Assembly: GCA_000231825.2 (NCBI GenBank)
Contig: JH720295.1
Coordinates: forward strand, 667,504 to 696,454
Direction: 5' to 3'
Length of the DNA: 28,951 bases
Origin: Tetrahymena elliotti 4EA
Taxonomy: Eukaryota; Ciliophora; Oligohymenophorea; Hymenostomatida; Tetrahymenidae
The notes beneath the pieces were generated by a model. That model searched no databases and had not been told where the DNA came from. It saw nothing but the letters and a program-made list of their open reading frames with translations. How positions within the stretch are numbered: position 1 is the first letter of the stretch; each line of letters opens with the position of its first letter. This document shows, one piece after another, positions 11,246 to 21,522 of this stretch. Both the position numbers and the translations under genes were made by a program.

Positions 11246-11763
11246 AAATAAAAATAGTTTTATAATATTAAAAATTGTTTTTTTTTTTGATGATTTGTAA
11301 CTTGTAACCTAATTATAAAATCAATTAATGATAATGTATTTTATTAGATCTCTACAAATTTTGATAAATTTAATTTTTTGTTTATCAATTAAAATTAGTA
11401 TATTTTGAATATATGAAATATACTTAATTTAGATTTAATATCTTTAATAGAAGTATAGTATATATTAAACATTTTAATTTATATTACTTTGAAAAGACTG
11501 ACTTATGTATTATGACTAATTATTTTAAATGCTTTAAATTTTTATTTTTAAAAATTATTTTATATTAATTAAAGTATCTAATAATAAAGTATATCAAATT
11601 ACTTTGATATTTTAAAATTTTCAATATTTTTTAAAATATTTATTTTTTATTCTTATCTTTTAATCTTCAGAAGTTATTATTTTTATCAATTAAGATAAAA
11701 ATTTTAAATATAAAATATATATTTAAAAAGGGTAATTAAATATAAAAAAAAGAGTGCTTATTT
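11246..11763. other. Intergenic and upstream region of unit C
   Basis: The unit B 3' block (ATCAATTAATGATAAT, 11320-11335) comes first. From about 11520 the sequence matches the upstream region of unit E (19869-20077): TTAAATTTTTATTTTTAAAA, CTTTTAATCTTCAGAA and AATTAAGATAAAAATTTT. Where E has its ATGG start, C reads AAGGGTAATTAAATA at about 11727-11741, so the ancestral start codon is gone. Confidence 0.5.
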
Positions 11764-13216
11764 ATGGCTAATTAAATAAAATTGAAAGAGGGAACAATTA
11801 AAGAATTCCTTTAGAAAAATAAATATGAATATCTCTCAATATTAGAACAAGGGGATTTCTCTATGGTAGTGAAGGCATTTTCTGAAAAATAAGAGAAATT
11901 AATCATAGGCAATTTAACTACAATATTAGAATTCAACTCAATTAACTTTGAATAAGTCTTGGCTATGACTTACCAGTTGTTGAAGGGCTTACTTATGCTT
12001 TAAGAAAAAGGTTTCATTCATAGCGATATTAAATCTGACAATATTTTATTTAGCAAATAAAGAAATCAGTTCTTGATTGGTATAAAATTGATAAGATTGA
12101 ACCAAATTTTGAAATATTTAACAATAAAAAAGCTGATTATAGGTTATCTAAAAAAGCCACAGATTAGAAGACTTTGATAGTAAAATTAATAAATGAATTG
12201 ATTTAATGGATTAATTTCTTTTGTTATTCTACAAGTCTCCTGAAGTTATGAATTAGTCAAAGTCTTAAGCTATAGTAGAAATTAAAATATTGGATTTTAT
12301 TAGCCAACTTAAATTAATAAGATAGATATTTTCTCAGTTGGATTAATTTTAATTGAAGCTTTACTTTAGAGAAGGCTTACTCCTATGGAATAGATGAAAT
12401 TGAAATCATAAAACATATTTGCAGTAATTCCTTCATTGAAAAACTCTGAATAATATGAATTTGTGAATAAAATACTTTCCAAAATGGTAGAACCAAAAAA
12501 ACAAAAATCTAAGGTTTTAGCCAATAACTTTACTCTAGAATTTAAAGTCATACCACATTAATGAGAGTTCTCTGAAGAGGTTAAAAATAAAAAAAGAACT
12601 ATAAAAAATTTTCATAGATGAAATTAAGAAAATGGCTGAAGCAGTAGATTATGATATTCTAGAAATCGGTCTTACGTAAAATTTATTCAAATTCACTTCA
12701 TATTTAAAAGAAAAACAACTAATTTAAAACTTATTTTAAAAAATAACTATACTCTCATTAATAAATATTTTATATAAAATAAAATAAATAATGTATGCAA
12801 TTAATTTAGAATATTTTATTTATTGTTAATTTAACTCAAAAATTTTTGAAGTCAAGATTTCCATTGGTTCTATTATTTCTTAATATTAATATCTTATCTA
12901 TCACTTCTTATTTTCTTCACAACTTAAAAAAATTTGCTATTTCTTTAATAGGGGTAAGGGAATTCCTGCAGAATATTTTGGAATGAGCTTAAAAAAGTGT
13001 TAACATATCATTTCTTTGGATCTTAATCTTAGGTAATTTTATTAATACTGATTTAATTAGATTTTTGAGGAAATAACTCATTAAGTATTAAAGAAAAAGA
13101 AATTCTGCTTTTGATTAAATTTTTAATTTATTTATTAATCAAACAACCCACCATAAATGAATAATGTTTTCAGTATTTAAAAAACCATTTTTTATTATTT
13201 TAATGAAGGGTCTTCA

Positions 13217-13613
13217 GTCATTATAAAAGTTCTGTCACTTTTTATACATTATGTGATAATAGCTGACTCTTATGTTGTTATTATAATAAAGTATTAAAAA
13301 TTACATTAGAATTATGATAAGATCTAATAAAGAGTTTACCTTGATTAAAAGTTCGAGGAAGGTGTTTACAATTTTTTTAAACTAAATAAAATTTTAAAAC
13401 AACATTTAATTTGAAATCCATATAAAAACTTTAAAAGTCATCTCAAATTTTCAAATATTTTTGCCTACCATTTTGTAACAATGTTAGATTTTTTACATTT
13501 AAGTATTTCTTTGAAGGAAATTTAATGTGCTCTATCTTATTAAACATTTAATAGTTTACGATAACTCAACTATCAATATTTTCTAAAAAAAGTGACAGAA
13601 CTTTTATAATGAC
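13217..13613. mobile_element. MITE-like element with 27-bp perfect inverted repeats
   Basis: Positions 13217-13243 (starting GTCATTATAAAAGTTC) and 13587-13613 are perfect reverse complements, 343 bp apart, within the first LRR intron of unit C. The 397-bp element has no coding frame I recognise, as expected for a non-autonomous inverted-repeat element. No target-site duplication is obvious at the immediate ends. It abuts a second repeat remnant (13630-13684), suggesting a nested insertion. A strong intramolecular hairpin is the alternative explanation. Confidence 0.65.
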
Positions 13614-13629
13614 CAAAAATATTAATTTT

Positions 13630-13684
13630 AACTAAGGTGCAAAATTAAAAAAATAATTATTTTGGGTATGCATCTTAATTACAG
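13630..13684. mobile_element. Right-end copy of the CTGTAATTAAGG inverted-repeat element
   Basis: The sequence AACTAAGGTGCAAAATT ... GGGTATGCATCTTAATTACAG closely follows the right half of the element at 27033-27217. AACTAAGGTGCA and TGCATCTTAATT can pair as a hairpin. The left half is not recognisable; the 397-bp element just upstream may have replaced or split it. The flank after it (CTCAGATGTAAGT) resembles the right flanks of the other two copies. Confidence 0.55.
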
Positions 13685-16017
13685 CTCAGATGTAAGTAAA
13701 AACTAACAGAAATAAAATATTTATTTATTAAATAATCGAACAATTGACTTATTTACTTATTTCTTACTTTTTATTTTTTTATCAATCACTTATTATTTCT
13801 AATAGAAGAAATAATCTTGGAGCAGAAGGAGCAAAAATTATAGGAACAAGCTTAGAAAAGTGCTAAAATATCTGTTTTTTGAATCTCAATCTAATGTAAT
13901 TTTATAATATAATAATTTCATTAGGTTTTTAAACAAATGATTAATTAGCTACAAAACAAAGAAATAAATTGAATTATTAAGATGTTAATAAAACTTATTT
14001 TGATTAAATATTTATTAATTAATCAAATAATCAATCAATATATGTTTATATTTTCTTGTTTCGATACTTATTACTTTCACTTTTATTATTTTTCACTTCT
14101 TATTTTCAAGATAAACTTAAAAATTTATAATTTTCTGAGTAGTTAAAATAATCTTGGTGCAGAAGGAGTAAAAAATATTGGAATGAGCTTAGAAAAGTGT
14201 CAAAATATCACCTCTTTGAATCTCAATCTTTTGTAATTAAATATTGATTTGATTATGCTTTGAGTAAATTATTAATTTAGTAAGAAAGATAAATAAAAGT
14301 TGCTTTTGATTAAATTTTACAAATAATCAATTTATTTTCTTATTTCTTACTTTCAATTTTTTTTGCTATTTTTTATGATTTTCTAAATAAATTAAAACCA
14401 ATTTGTTATTTTCTGAGTAGTAGAAATGATCTTGATGCAGAAGATGTAAAAAATATAGAAATAAGCTTAGAAAAATGCCAAAATATCAGTTCTTTGATTC
14501 TGGATCTCAGGTAATTTTGCTAAATATTAATTGTGTTTTTAAGAGAATGATTAATGAAGAACAAAAAAAGAAAGCAAATAAGTAATTATTAAATAAAGCT
14601 AAGTTTTCATTACATATCTATTTACTAATCAAATCATCAATAAATTTATATATTTATTTACTAGAAAAAAAATAAAAAATGTTTTCTATTTTCTGAATAG
14701 TTTTAATAATCTTGGTGTAGAAGGAGCAAAAATTATTGGACTAAGCTTAGAAAAGTGCCAAAATATAAGTTCTTTGAAACTCTATCTTAAGTAATTTTGT
14801 TATTTAAATTTTGATTTAACTAAATTTTTAAGATAATTATTAATTAAGTACAAACAAAAAAAACTAAATATGTAAATAGCAAATAAAATCTACTTTTGAT
14901 TAAATATTTATCAATAAAATAGTCAATAGATGTTTTTTTTCTTTACTTATTTCTATTTTCTGAGTAGGGGTAATTATCTTGGTGCAGAAGGAGTAAAAAA
15001 TATTGGAATGAGTTTAGAAAAGTGCCAAAATATCAGTTCTTTGAATCTCAATTTCTTGTAATTTTGTTAAATAATTATTTAATTAGGTTTTTCAGAAAGA
15101 TACAAAAAAAAAGAAAGAAAGTTAATGAGTAAGTAGAAGATACTTTTTATTAAATATTTATTTTCTTCTTTCTTTACTTCTTAATTTCAATATTCCTATC
15201 ACCCCTTATTTTCAAAAAGAAATTGAAATAAAAAATTATTTTCTGAGTAGGTTAAATAATCCTGGAGCAGAAGGAGCAAAAAATATTAGAATGAGCTTAG
15301 AAAAGTGCTAAAATATCACTTCTTTGAATCTCGATCTAGAGTAATTTTATTAAATACTTATTTAATTAAGCTTTTAAGCAAATAATTAATTTAGTAAGAA
15401 AGAAACTAATTTAAAAGCTACATTTTATTAAATATGAATATTTCTCAATCAAATACCTTATCAAAAATTATTTTTATTTACTTATTTCTTTACTTTTTAC
15501 TTTCAATTTTATAATTTTTCGCTTCTTATTTTCAAGATAAACTTAAAAAATTTATTATTTTCTGAGTAGCTCAAGTAATCTTGGTGCAAAAGGAGCAAAA
15601 AATATTGGAATGAACTTATAAAAGTGCCATTATATCATCTCTTTGAATCTTGATCTTATTTAATTTTTTAAATACTGATTTCATTAGGTTTTTAAGCAAA
15701 TGAATTATGTATAAAAAAACAAAAGAAAGTCAATAAGTAATTAGTAAATAAAAACTGTTTTTGAAGAAATAATTATTTATCTACAAATAGTAAAATAAAG
15801 AAATTTAAATTTTTTATTATCTATCTCTTCTTTTTTTTCAAAACAAATTTATTATTTTCTAAACAGTTGATTAATAAACTTTTTTATTCAATATTTTATT
15901 TTTTTACATTTTTTAAAAGTTAGTTTGAAAACAATTAGTGTTGAAGAAGCATAAGAATTAAGATAAAAACTTTTAAAAGCTAAAAGATTAGTAATTTAGG
16001 AGATTTCTATATTATGA

Positions 16018-17419
16018 AAATGAAAAAACTATTGTAAAATTTATAGCTTAATTATTAGATTAACAATCAAGTAATGATAGATAGTGTCTGAAAATTTATT
16101 TTTTGTTTATGTATTTTATTAGATCTACAAATTTTTTATCAATTTAATTTATATTTACTGATTAAAATTATGTTTTTATTAATTTTTATAAAATCTATTA
16201 ATATGTAATTATTTATTATTTCTAATTTAAAAGTAAAATATTTAGATTTTATTAATTTTATTTTTAATTAAAAAAAATTATAAAATTTTCCTCAAAAACT
16301 CTTAAAATAACCGGTTTAATACCTATCATAATACCATTATAATAAAAGCAGAAAATATCTTCTTCAAAAAAAAATTCACTCTAATCTTATTTAAAAAAGT
16401 ACTTTTTACCCAAAAAATGTAAAATTTAATTAAAAAATGTTTTAAATTAATCTTAAAAGAGTTTTTAAAAAATAATTATTGATTTATTTATTATGAATGT
16501 TGGAAACCAGAAATTATTATCTTGTGAATATTCATAAAAAGATACCAACTCTTAGCATAACAAATTTATAATAAAAATCAAAGATAGATAATAAATATGG
16601 AAATAAGTATATCTTTATTTACTTCATAAATCCCCTTTCGTATCAACTGCTTCTCTCACATTTTCTCAAATATGATCAACAACAGAATTAATTAATTTTT
16701 AATCAATTTGCTCAAACTATATTCTTATTATTTGTTTTGATTATTATTACTTATTTTTAAATTCTTAATTTACTTTTAACTTTCCTAAAGAATATTTCAT
16801 TGAGCTAGCTACATGCATACAAGTTTTTAGAGTTATAATATGGAGGATAAGGTGTATTTTAAATTATATCTATTTTATTACTTTTGATAAATTAATATGT
16901 TGGTTTAGATGTATGGGATAGAGATATTTAATTAAGAAACTCTAATTTTAAATTTACAAAATGTTAGCTTTTTTTATAATAATAAATTAAAATTTTTAAG
17001 CAGAAAAATATTTGATGCATTAATTAGTTGAGATGTTTTAATAATATATTTATTAAATATACATCAAATCTACTTATTAAATTATTTTAAAATCTTAAAC
17101 AGTCTCATTTGATTTTTATTTTTTATTTTTTAAGGTTTATTTTTTGGAGATAATAGGATATATATCAAAAATAAATACTTCATGCATCATTCTAATATGG
17201 ATATTTCTTACATGGGTAAATAAAATAATAAATCTATTGAACTTTTATTAAAATAAATCTTTAATTATGAATTAACGTATCATTTAATCAACTCGAAATA
17301 TTTTGAATTATCAAGTATTTAGAGTATTTAATATGATTTTTATTTTATTTAGATTAACATTTATTTTTATAAATTAATTAAAAAATTAATAATTTCTAAG
17401 GAGAAAATAGATAAATAAT
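16018..17419. other. AT-rich intergenic region before unit D
   Basis: No gene is visible on either strand with TGA as the only stop. A slightly GC-richer patch at 16627-16690 (CCCCTTTCGTATCAACTGCT) has no open frame of note. Upstream-block sequence shared with other units is at about 17262-17325 (TATGAATTAACGTATCATTT, AATATTTTGAATTATC). The leader TTTCTAAGGAGAAAATAGAT at 17391-17410 is identical to the one before unit F. Confidence 0.5.
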
Positions 17420-17900
17420 ATGGACAATAAAATATCAAAGAAGGGAAAACAAATAAATAAAATAGTTAGAGGGAAAAATTGTTTAAGATTTCCTCAATAA
17501 AAACAAATACGAATATCTTTACATATTAAGAAGAAGTGATTTCTCTATGGTAGTTCAGGCGCTTTCTAAAAAATCGTAGAGTTTAGTAGCAATTAAAGTT
17601 CTTTACAACTTTTAGGGATAAAGAGAGATTGATTTACAATAATCAGATAAAGAAATTAAGGCTCTCTAAAAGCTGAGCAATGAGAAATATGTCTTGTAAA
17701 TTGTTGAAACAATATAAGATAATAAACAAGGATTAATGGCCTTAGTTACTGAATTTTGTGATTTTAATATTGATTATCAAAATAATCATCATTTACATAA
17801 AATTATCATAGGCAATTTAACAACAATATTTGACTTAAACTAACTTGACTATGAATAAGTCTTAGCTATGGTATATCAATTGTTGTAGGTAGGGTTTACT
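17420..17900 (+). pseudogene. Unit D: truncated kinase-like pseudogene
   Basis: ATG 17420 (M-D-N-K-I-S-K-K, Gly2 replaced by Asp) lies in the family leader. A net 2-nt loss in the first 60 nt shifts the frame, reaching TGA after K-K-K at about 17536. The hinge-side donor of intron 1 is mutated (GATTTTAATATT where others have GATTGTAATATT). The N-L-T-T-I-F-D-L-N and Y-E-Q-V-L-A-M segments are recognisable. Similarity stops at about 17885-17915, right after the Y-Q-L-L of helix E, so the catalytic loop and the whole C-lobe are missing. The next 0.7 kb is unrelated. Confidence 0.75.
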
Positions 17901-18720
17901 TTTCCTCTAAGAAATTATTAGTAGAATATTTATATTCCAAAACTCATTATTAAATTAAATACTAAATATATATTTTACAATTATTATAGATAAATTAAAT
18001 ATATTCTTCTAAAAAATATTTATATTAATTTTTAATGGTAATTATTGGAAATTAATAATCACAATACTTGAAGTAATACTTATTTGTTGGGCAACTGGCT
18101 TAAAAAAAATTTATTTAGATATCAATTAATATTCTTTCTTGGTCTAAAAGTTTTTACAAGATCCTTTTAGACCAACCCTCAAAAACAAGTTTAAAATAGA
18201 ATATAAGAAATATTATAGTCCTTCCCAGCCAAGATCGGCTTATATATGCTGATATGCCCATGAGTTATCACTATTCTTTTTTTTATTAATGTCTGTTAGA
18301 TTCCATAATTTCACCAGATAGTTTTTTTGTTTCTTCCCATTTATTTTTTGTTTTATGATTTCAGATAATTTTAAATTTTTATTTTTTGTGAAAAATTAAT
18401 TCTTTTTAATTATTTTTTTGAATATGAAAAAAATAAACACTATACATTTATTTAATGTAAATAAAAGAATTTGTTTTTCAAATAAAAAAGCAAATAAAAA
18501 AAACAAGTAATTTATAGGTTTCATTGTTAAGGATCACTGCTCTTGAACACCCTTTGTCATAGTTTTAGAGGTATTACAGTATGTAAAAAAAGAAAGAAAT
18601 TAAATGAAGAAGAAGAAGAAGAAGTTGTTTTTTTTTAATGTTTATTCCTTTGCTTATTACTTTCAATTTTCTTATCTTATACTAAAAAAAATTAAAACAA
18701 ATTTCTTAATTTTTGAGTAG
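17901..18720. other. Unrelated interval between the D half-kinase and its LRR array
   Basis: This interval separates a beheaded LRR array from a decapitated kinase. It has an 11-bp stem hairpin at 18140-18174, a GC-richer patch at 18212-18270 (around TCCCAGCCAAGATCGGCTTA), and another at 18531-18582 ending AGAGGTATTACAGTAT, related to 5664-5679. From about 18583 the sequence is ordinary LRR intron: it matches the intron at 28436 and after (AAAAAAAGAAAGAAATTAAA), carries a GAA run at 18605-18623, and ends TTTTTGAGTAG at 18720. I recognise no RNA gene and no protein. Confidence 0.5.
18140..18174. repeat. Perfect 11-bp hairpin
   Basis: TGGTCTAAAAG (18140-18150) and CTTTTAGACCA (18164-18174) are exact reverse complements around a 13-nt loop. 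It stands alone in the unrelated interval. A role (terminator, element end, recombination site) cannot be told from sequence. Confidence 0.6.
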
Positions 18721-19611
18721 TGGAAATAATCTTGGTGCAGAAGGAGCAAAAAATATTGGAGAGAGCTTAGAGAAGTGTCAAAATATTAGTTCTTTGAATC
18801 TCGATCTAGGGTAATTTTGTTAAATGTTTATTTAATTAGGCTTTTAAGAAAGAGAGTGATTCAAAAAAAAGCAATAAATTAAGCCTTTTTAATATTTACC
18901 AATTTCAACAAATCTATTATTTCCTGAGTAGTTTAAATTAAGTTTGTGCAGAAGGAGCAAAATGTATTTGAATGAGCTTATAAAACTGCCAAAATATCCA
19001 TTCTTTGAATCTATGTCTCAGGTAATTTTGTTAAATATTCATTTAATTAGCAAATAGTTAATTAAATACAAAAAAAAGGTAAATAAATAACTAAGTGAAA
19101 GCTTTTTTTGATTAAATGTGTATTTCTACTTTAAATCATCAATCTGTTTTTTATTTATTTACTTCGTTCTTCGATTTTCTTATTTATTGCTTCTCATTCT
19201 TAAAAAAAATTTTTTATTTCTTGAATAGTATGAATAATCTTGGTGAAGAAGGGACAATAAATATTGGAATGAGCTTAGAGAAGTGCCAAAATATCAGCTC
19301 TTTGAATCTTAATCTAGAGTAATATTATTAATTACTGATTAATTAGGTCTTTATGCAAACGAGAAAGAAGGAAATAAAATAAATAAGTAAGTAAGTTAGA
19401 AAAAGCTGATTTATATTAGTTATTTATTTGTTGTTCAAATTCAAAATATTTTATTTCTTACTTTCAGTTTTCTTATCTATAGTTTCCTATTTTCAAAACA
19501 AATTTATTATTTTCTGAGTAGATCAAACAAATTTTATGCAGAAGGAGCAAAAAGTATTGGAATGAGCTTAGAAAAGTGCCAAAATATCACTTCTTTGAAT
19601 CTTAATCTAAG
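18721..19611 (+). pseudogene. Headless, tailless LRR array (unit D 3' part)
   Basis: Four 90-nt exons: 18721-18810, 18932-19021, 19229-19318 and 19522-19611, all phase 2 with GT-AG sites. The second has a nonsense change, TGA at 18969-18971, where the family has GGA. A fifth acceptor (TTTTTTGAGTAG, ending 19868) is followed not by an exon but by the upstream region of unit E, so the array lost its 3' part and last exon in a fusion. Without promoter, kinase or tail it is unlikely to make a product, although three of its exons are perfect. Confidence 0.8.
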
Positions 19612-19868
19612 GTAATTTTTTTAATGGATTTAATTAAATTTTGAAGCAAATGATTAATTAAGTAAAAAACCAAGAAAGAAAAAAAGTAAATAAGTAAGTA
19701 ATTATAAGAAAATAAAAGCTGCTTAAGATGAAATATGTATTTATTAATCAAAGAATCAATCTATTAATATATTTATTTACTTATTTCTTTATTTCTTTCT
19801 CAAATTTTCATATCTATCTAAGCTTATTTGCAAAATAAATTAAAACAAATTTGTAATTTTTTGAGTAG

Positions 19869-20077
19869 ATAAATTAACTTAAATCGTTTAAATTTTTATT
19901 TTAAAAATTATTTTATAAGAATTAATGTATCACTTAAAATTTCCAATAACTTAAAAATCTTCATTCAATATTTCTTTTAATATTTATCTTTTTTCTCATC
20001 TTTTAATGTTTTTTCAGAAATTTATTTTTTTTTTTAAATTAAGATAACAATTTTTAATTAGAAAATAGATAAATAAT
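19869..20077 (+). promoter_or_regulatory. Upstream region of unit E
   Basis: It matches the region before unit C and ends with the family leader AAAATAGATAAATAATATGG around the ATG at 20078. It is joined directly to an LRR intron acceptor at 19868, leaving only about 210 bp between the previous array and the start codon. The farther conserved block present before A, B and F is only partly kept (CATTCAATATTTCTTTTAAT). Confidence 0.4.
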
Positions 20078-21522
20078 ATGGACAATAAAATATCAACAAA
20101 AAGCAACCTTTATATAGATTAAATAGAATTGTAAGAGGAAAATATAATTAAAGATTTCCTTAAGAAAAATAACTATGAATATCTCTCGATATTAGGAAAT
20201 GGGGATTTCTATTAGGTAGTTAAGGCATTTTCAGAAAAATTATAGAGATTATTAGCAATTAAAATCCTCAAAAAAATTAAGGGCAAAAACTAGATGGATT
20301 TAGAATAATTTGAGAAAGAAATAGAGATTCTCTAAAAGCTTAAGAATGAGGTATATGGCTTACAAATTGTTGAAAAGATTTAAGATTATGAGCAAGGATT
20401 AATTGCCATAGTTACTGAACTTTGTGATTGTAAAATATTGATTGTCAAAATAATCATCATTAATATAAATTATCATAGGCAATTTAACTACAATATTAGA
20501 ATTAAACTCAATTAACTTTGAATAAGTCTTGGCTATGACTTACTAATTGTCGAAAGGTTTGCTTATTCTTTAAGAAAACGGTATCATTCAAAGCGATATT
20601 AAGCCTGAAAATATTTTATTTAGCAAATACAGAAATCAGTTTTTGATTGGTATAAAAATTAATTGCATCGTATCAAAATTTTCAACTACTTAATTTATTA
20701 AAAGCTGACTATAGATTATGTAAGATTGTGGCAGATTAGAAGACTTGGACAGTAAAATGAATAAATTATTTTAATTAATATTCTATTTTCTTTTGTAATT
20801 ATAAAGTCCTTTAATGACTATGCTTGTTACAAATCTCCTGAAGTTATGAATTAACAAAAACCCTACACAATAACAGTAATTAAAATATTACATATAAAGA
20901 AACATAAATAAATATATTTAAAAGGTTGATGTTTTCTCAATTGGATAAATCTTAATAGAAGCTTTTCAATAGAGAAGACTTACTCCTATGGAATGGATGG
21001 GATTGAAATCATAAAACTTATTAGCTGTAATTCCCTCCTTGCAAAACTCTGAATAATTTGAATTTGTGAATAAAATACTTTCGAAAATGGTAGAACCAAA
21101 CAAAGATCTAAGACTATAGCCAATAGCTTTAATCTAGAATTTAAATTCATATGATATCAAAGAGTATTCTCTTAAGAAACTAAGAATCCAAAAAGAACGA
21201 AGAAAAATTTGCATAAATAAAATTGATAAAATAGCCTAAGTAATAGATAATGAAATTGTAGAAATAAAACTTGAGTAAAATTTATTCTAATTAACTTCAT
21301 ATTTAAAATTAAACAAATTTAAAAATTTTTTAATTTATATTTAATTAATAGCTCTATAAATTAAAATAACAATTTATTCAATTAATTTAGAATATTTGAT
21401 TTATTGTTGTTGAGCTTCAACAATTTAAGAATTCTAAATTTTTATTGATATATTATTTCTTACCTTAAATATCTTATCTATTGCTTCTTATCTTCAAAAA
21501 AAAAAATTGTTATTTTTTGTAG

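Larger units (their letters stand above)
12952..15659 (+). repeat. LRR exon array of unit C (8 exons)
   Basis: Exons: 12952-13032 (81 nt, exactly three codons short, in frame), 13806-13895, 14143-14232, 14421-14510, 14701-14790, 14968-15057, 15251-15340 and 15570-15659 (all 90 nt and free of TGA). The donor after the last is TT instead of GT (15660-15661). At 15840-15867 an acceptor-like TTATTTTCTAAACAG is joined to last-intron sequence with no exon, marking a deleted repeat. The first intron (13033-13805, 773 nt) is inflated by inserted elements. Confidence 0.88.
11764..16017 (+). pseudogene. Unit C: N-lobe-deleted kinase + LRR pseudogene
   Basis: The old start is lost; the first usable ATG is 11764. 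Exon 1 (11764-12079) stays in frame but a deletion at about 11898-11912 removes the V-A-I-K lysine, helix C, the hinge and the donor of intron 1, fusing F-S-E-K directly to I-I-G-N-L-T-T-I. The catalytic loop H-S-D-I-K-S-D-N is the best preserved in the window, and the next exon (12133-12179) reads A-D-Y-R-L-S. Exon 12236-12274 keeps S-P-E-V-M but lost its first half. The C-lobe exon (from 12322) has a 4-nt insertion at about 12496-12505, giving TGA at 12562. The LRR array downstream is nearly intact. The last exon (from 15920) is 4 nt longer than in B, so its conserved tail is out of frame. Confidence 0.75.

Noticed and set aside
12366..12551. Minus-strand 61-codon open frame
   Set aside because: Antisense shadow of the C-lobe exon of unit C.
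18172..18186. Chromosome breakage sequence (Cbs)
   Set aside because: TAGACCAACC resembles the first ten bases of the 15-bp Tetrahymena Cbs with one mismatch, but the remaining five do not match, and Cbs should be absent inside macronuclear chromosomes.
18525..18600. tRNA or other small RNA gene
   Set aside because: The patch GTGTTCAAGAGC on the minus strand vaguely resembles a B box, but no cloverleaf or A box can be built.
19116..19322. A 68-codon plus-strand gene
   Set aside because: It reads through an intron into the LRR exon 19229-19318; only the exon part is real.
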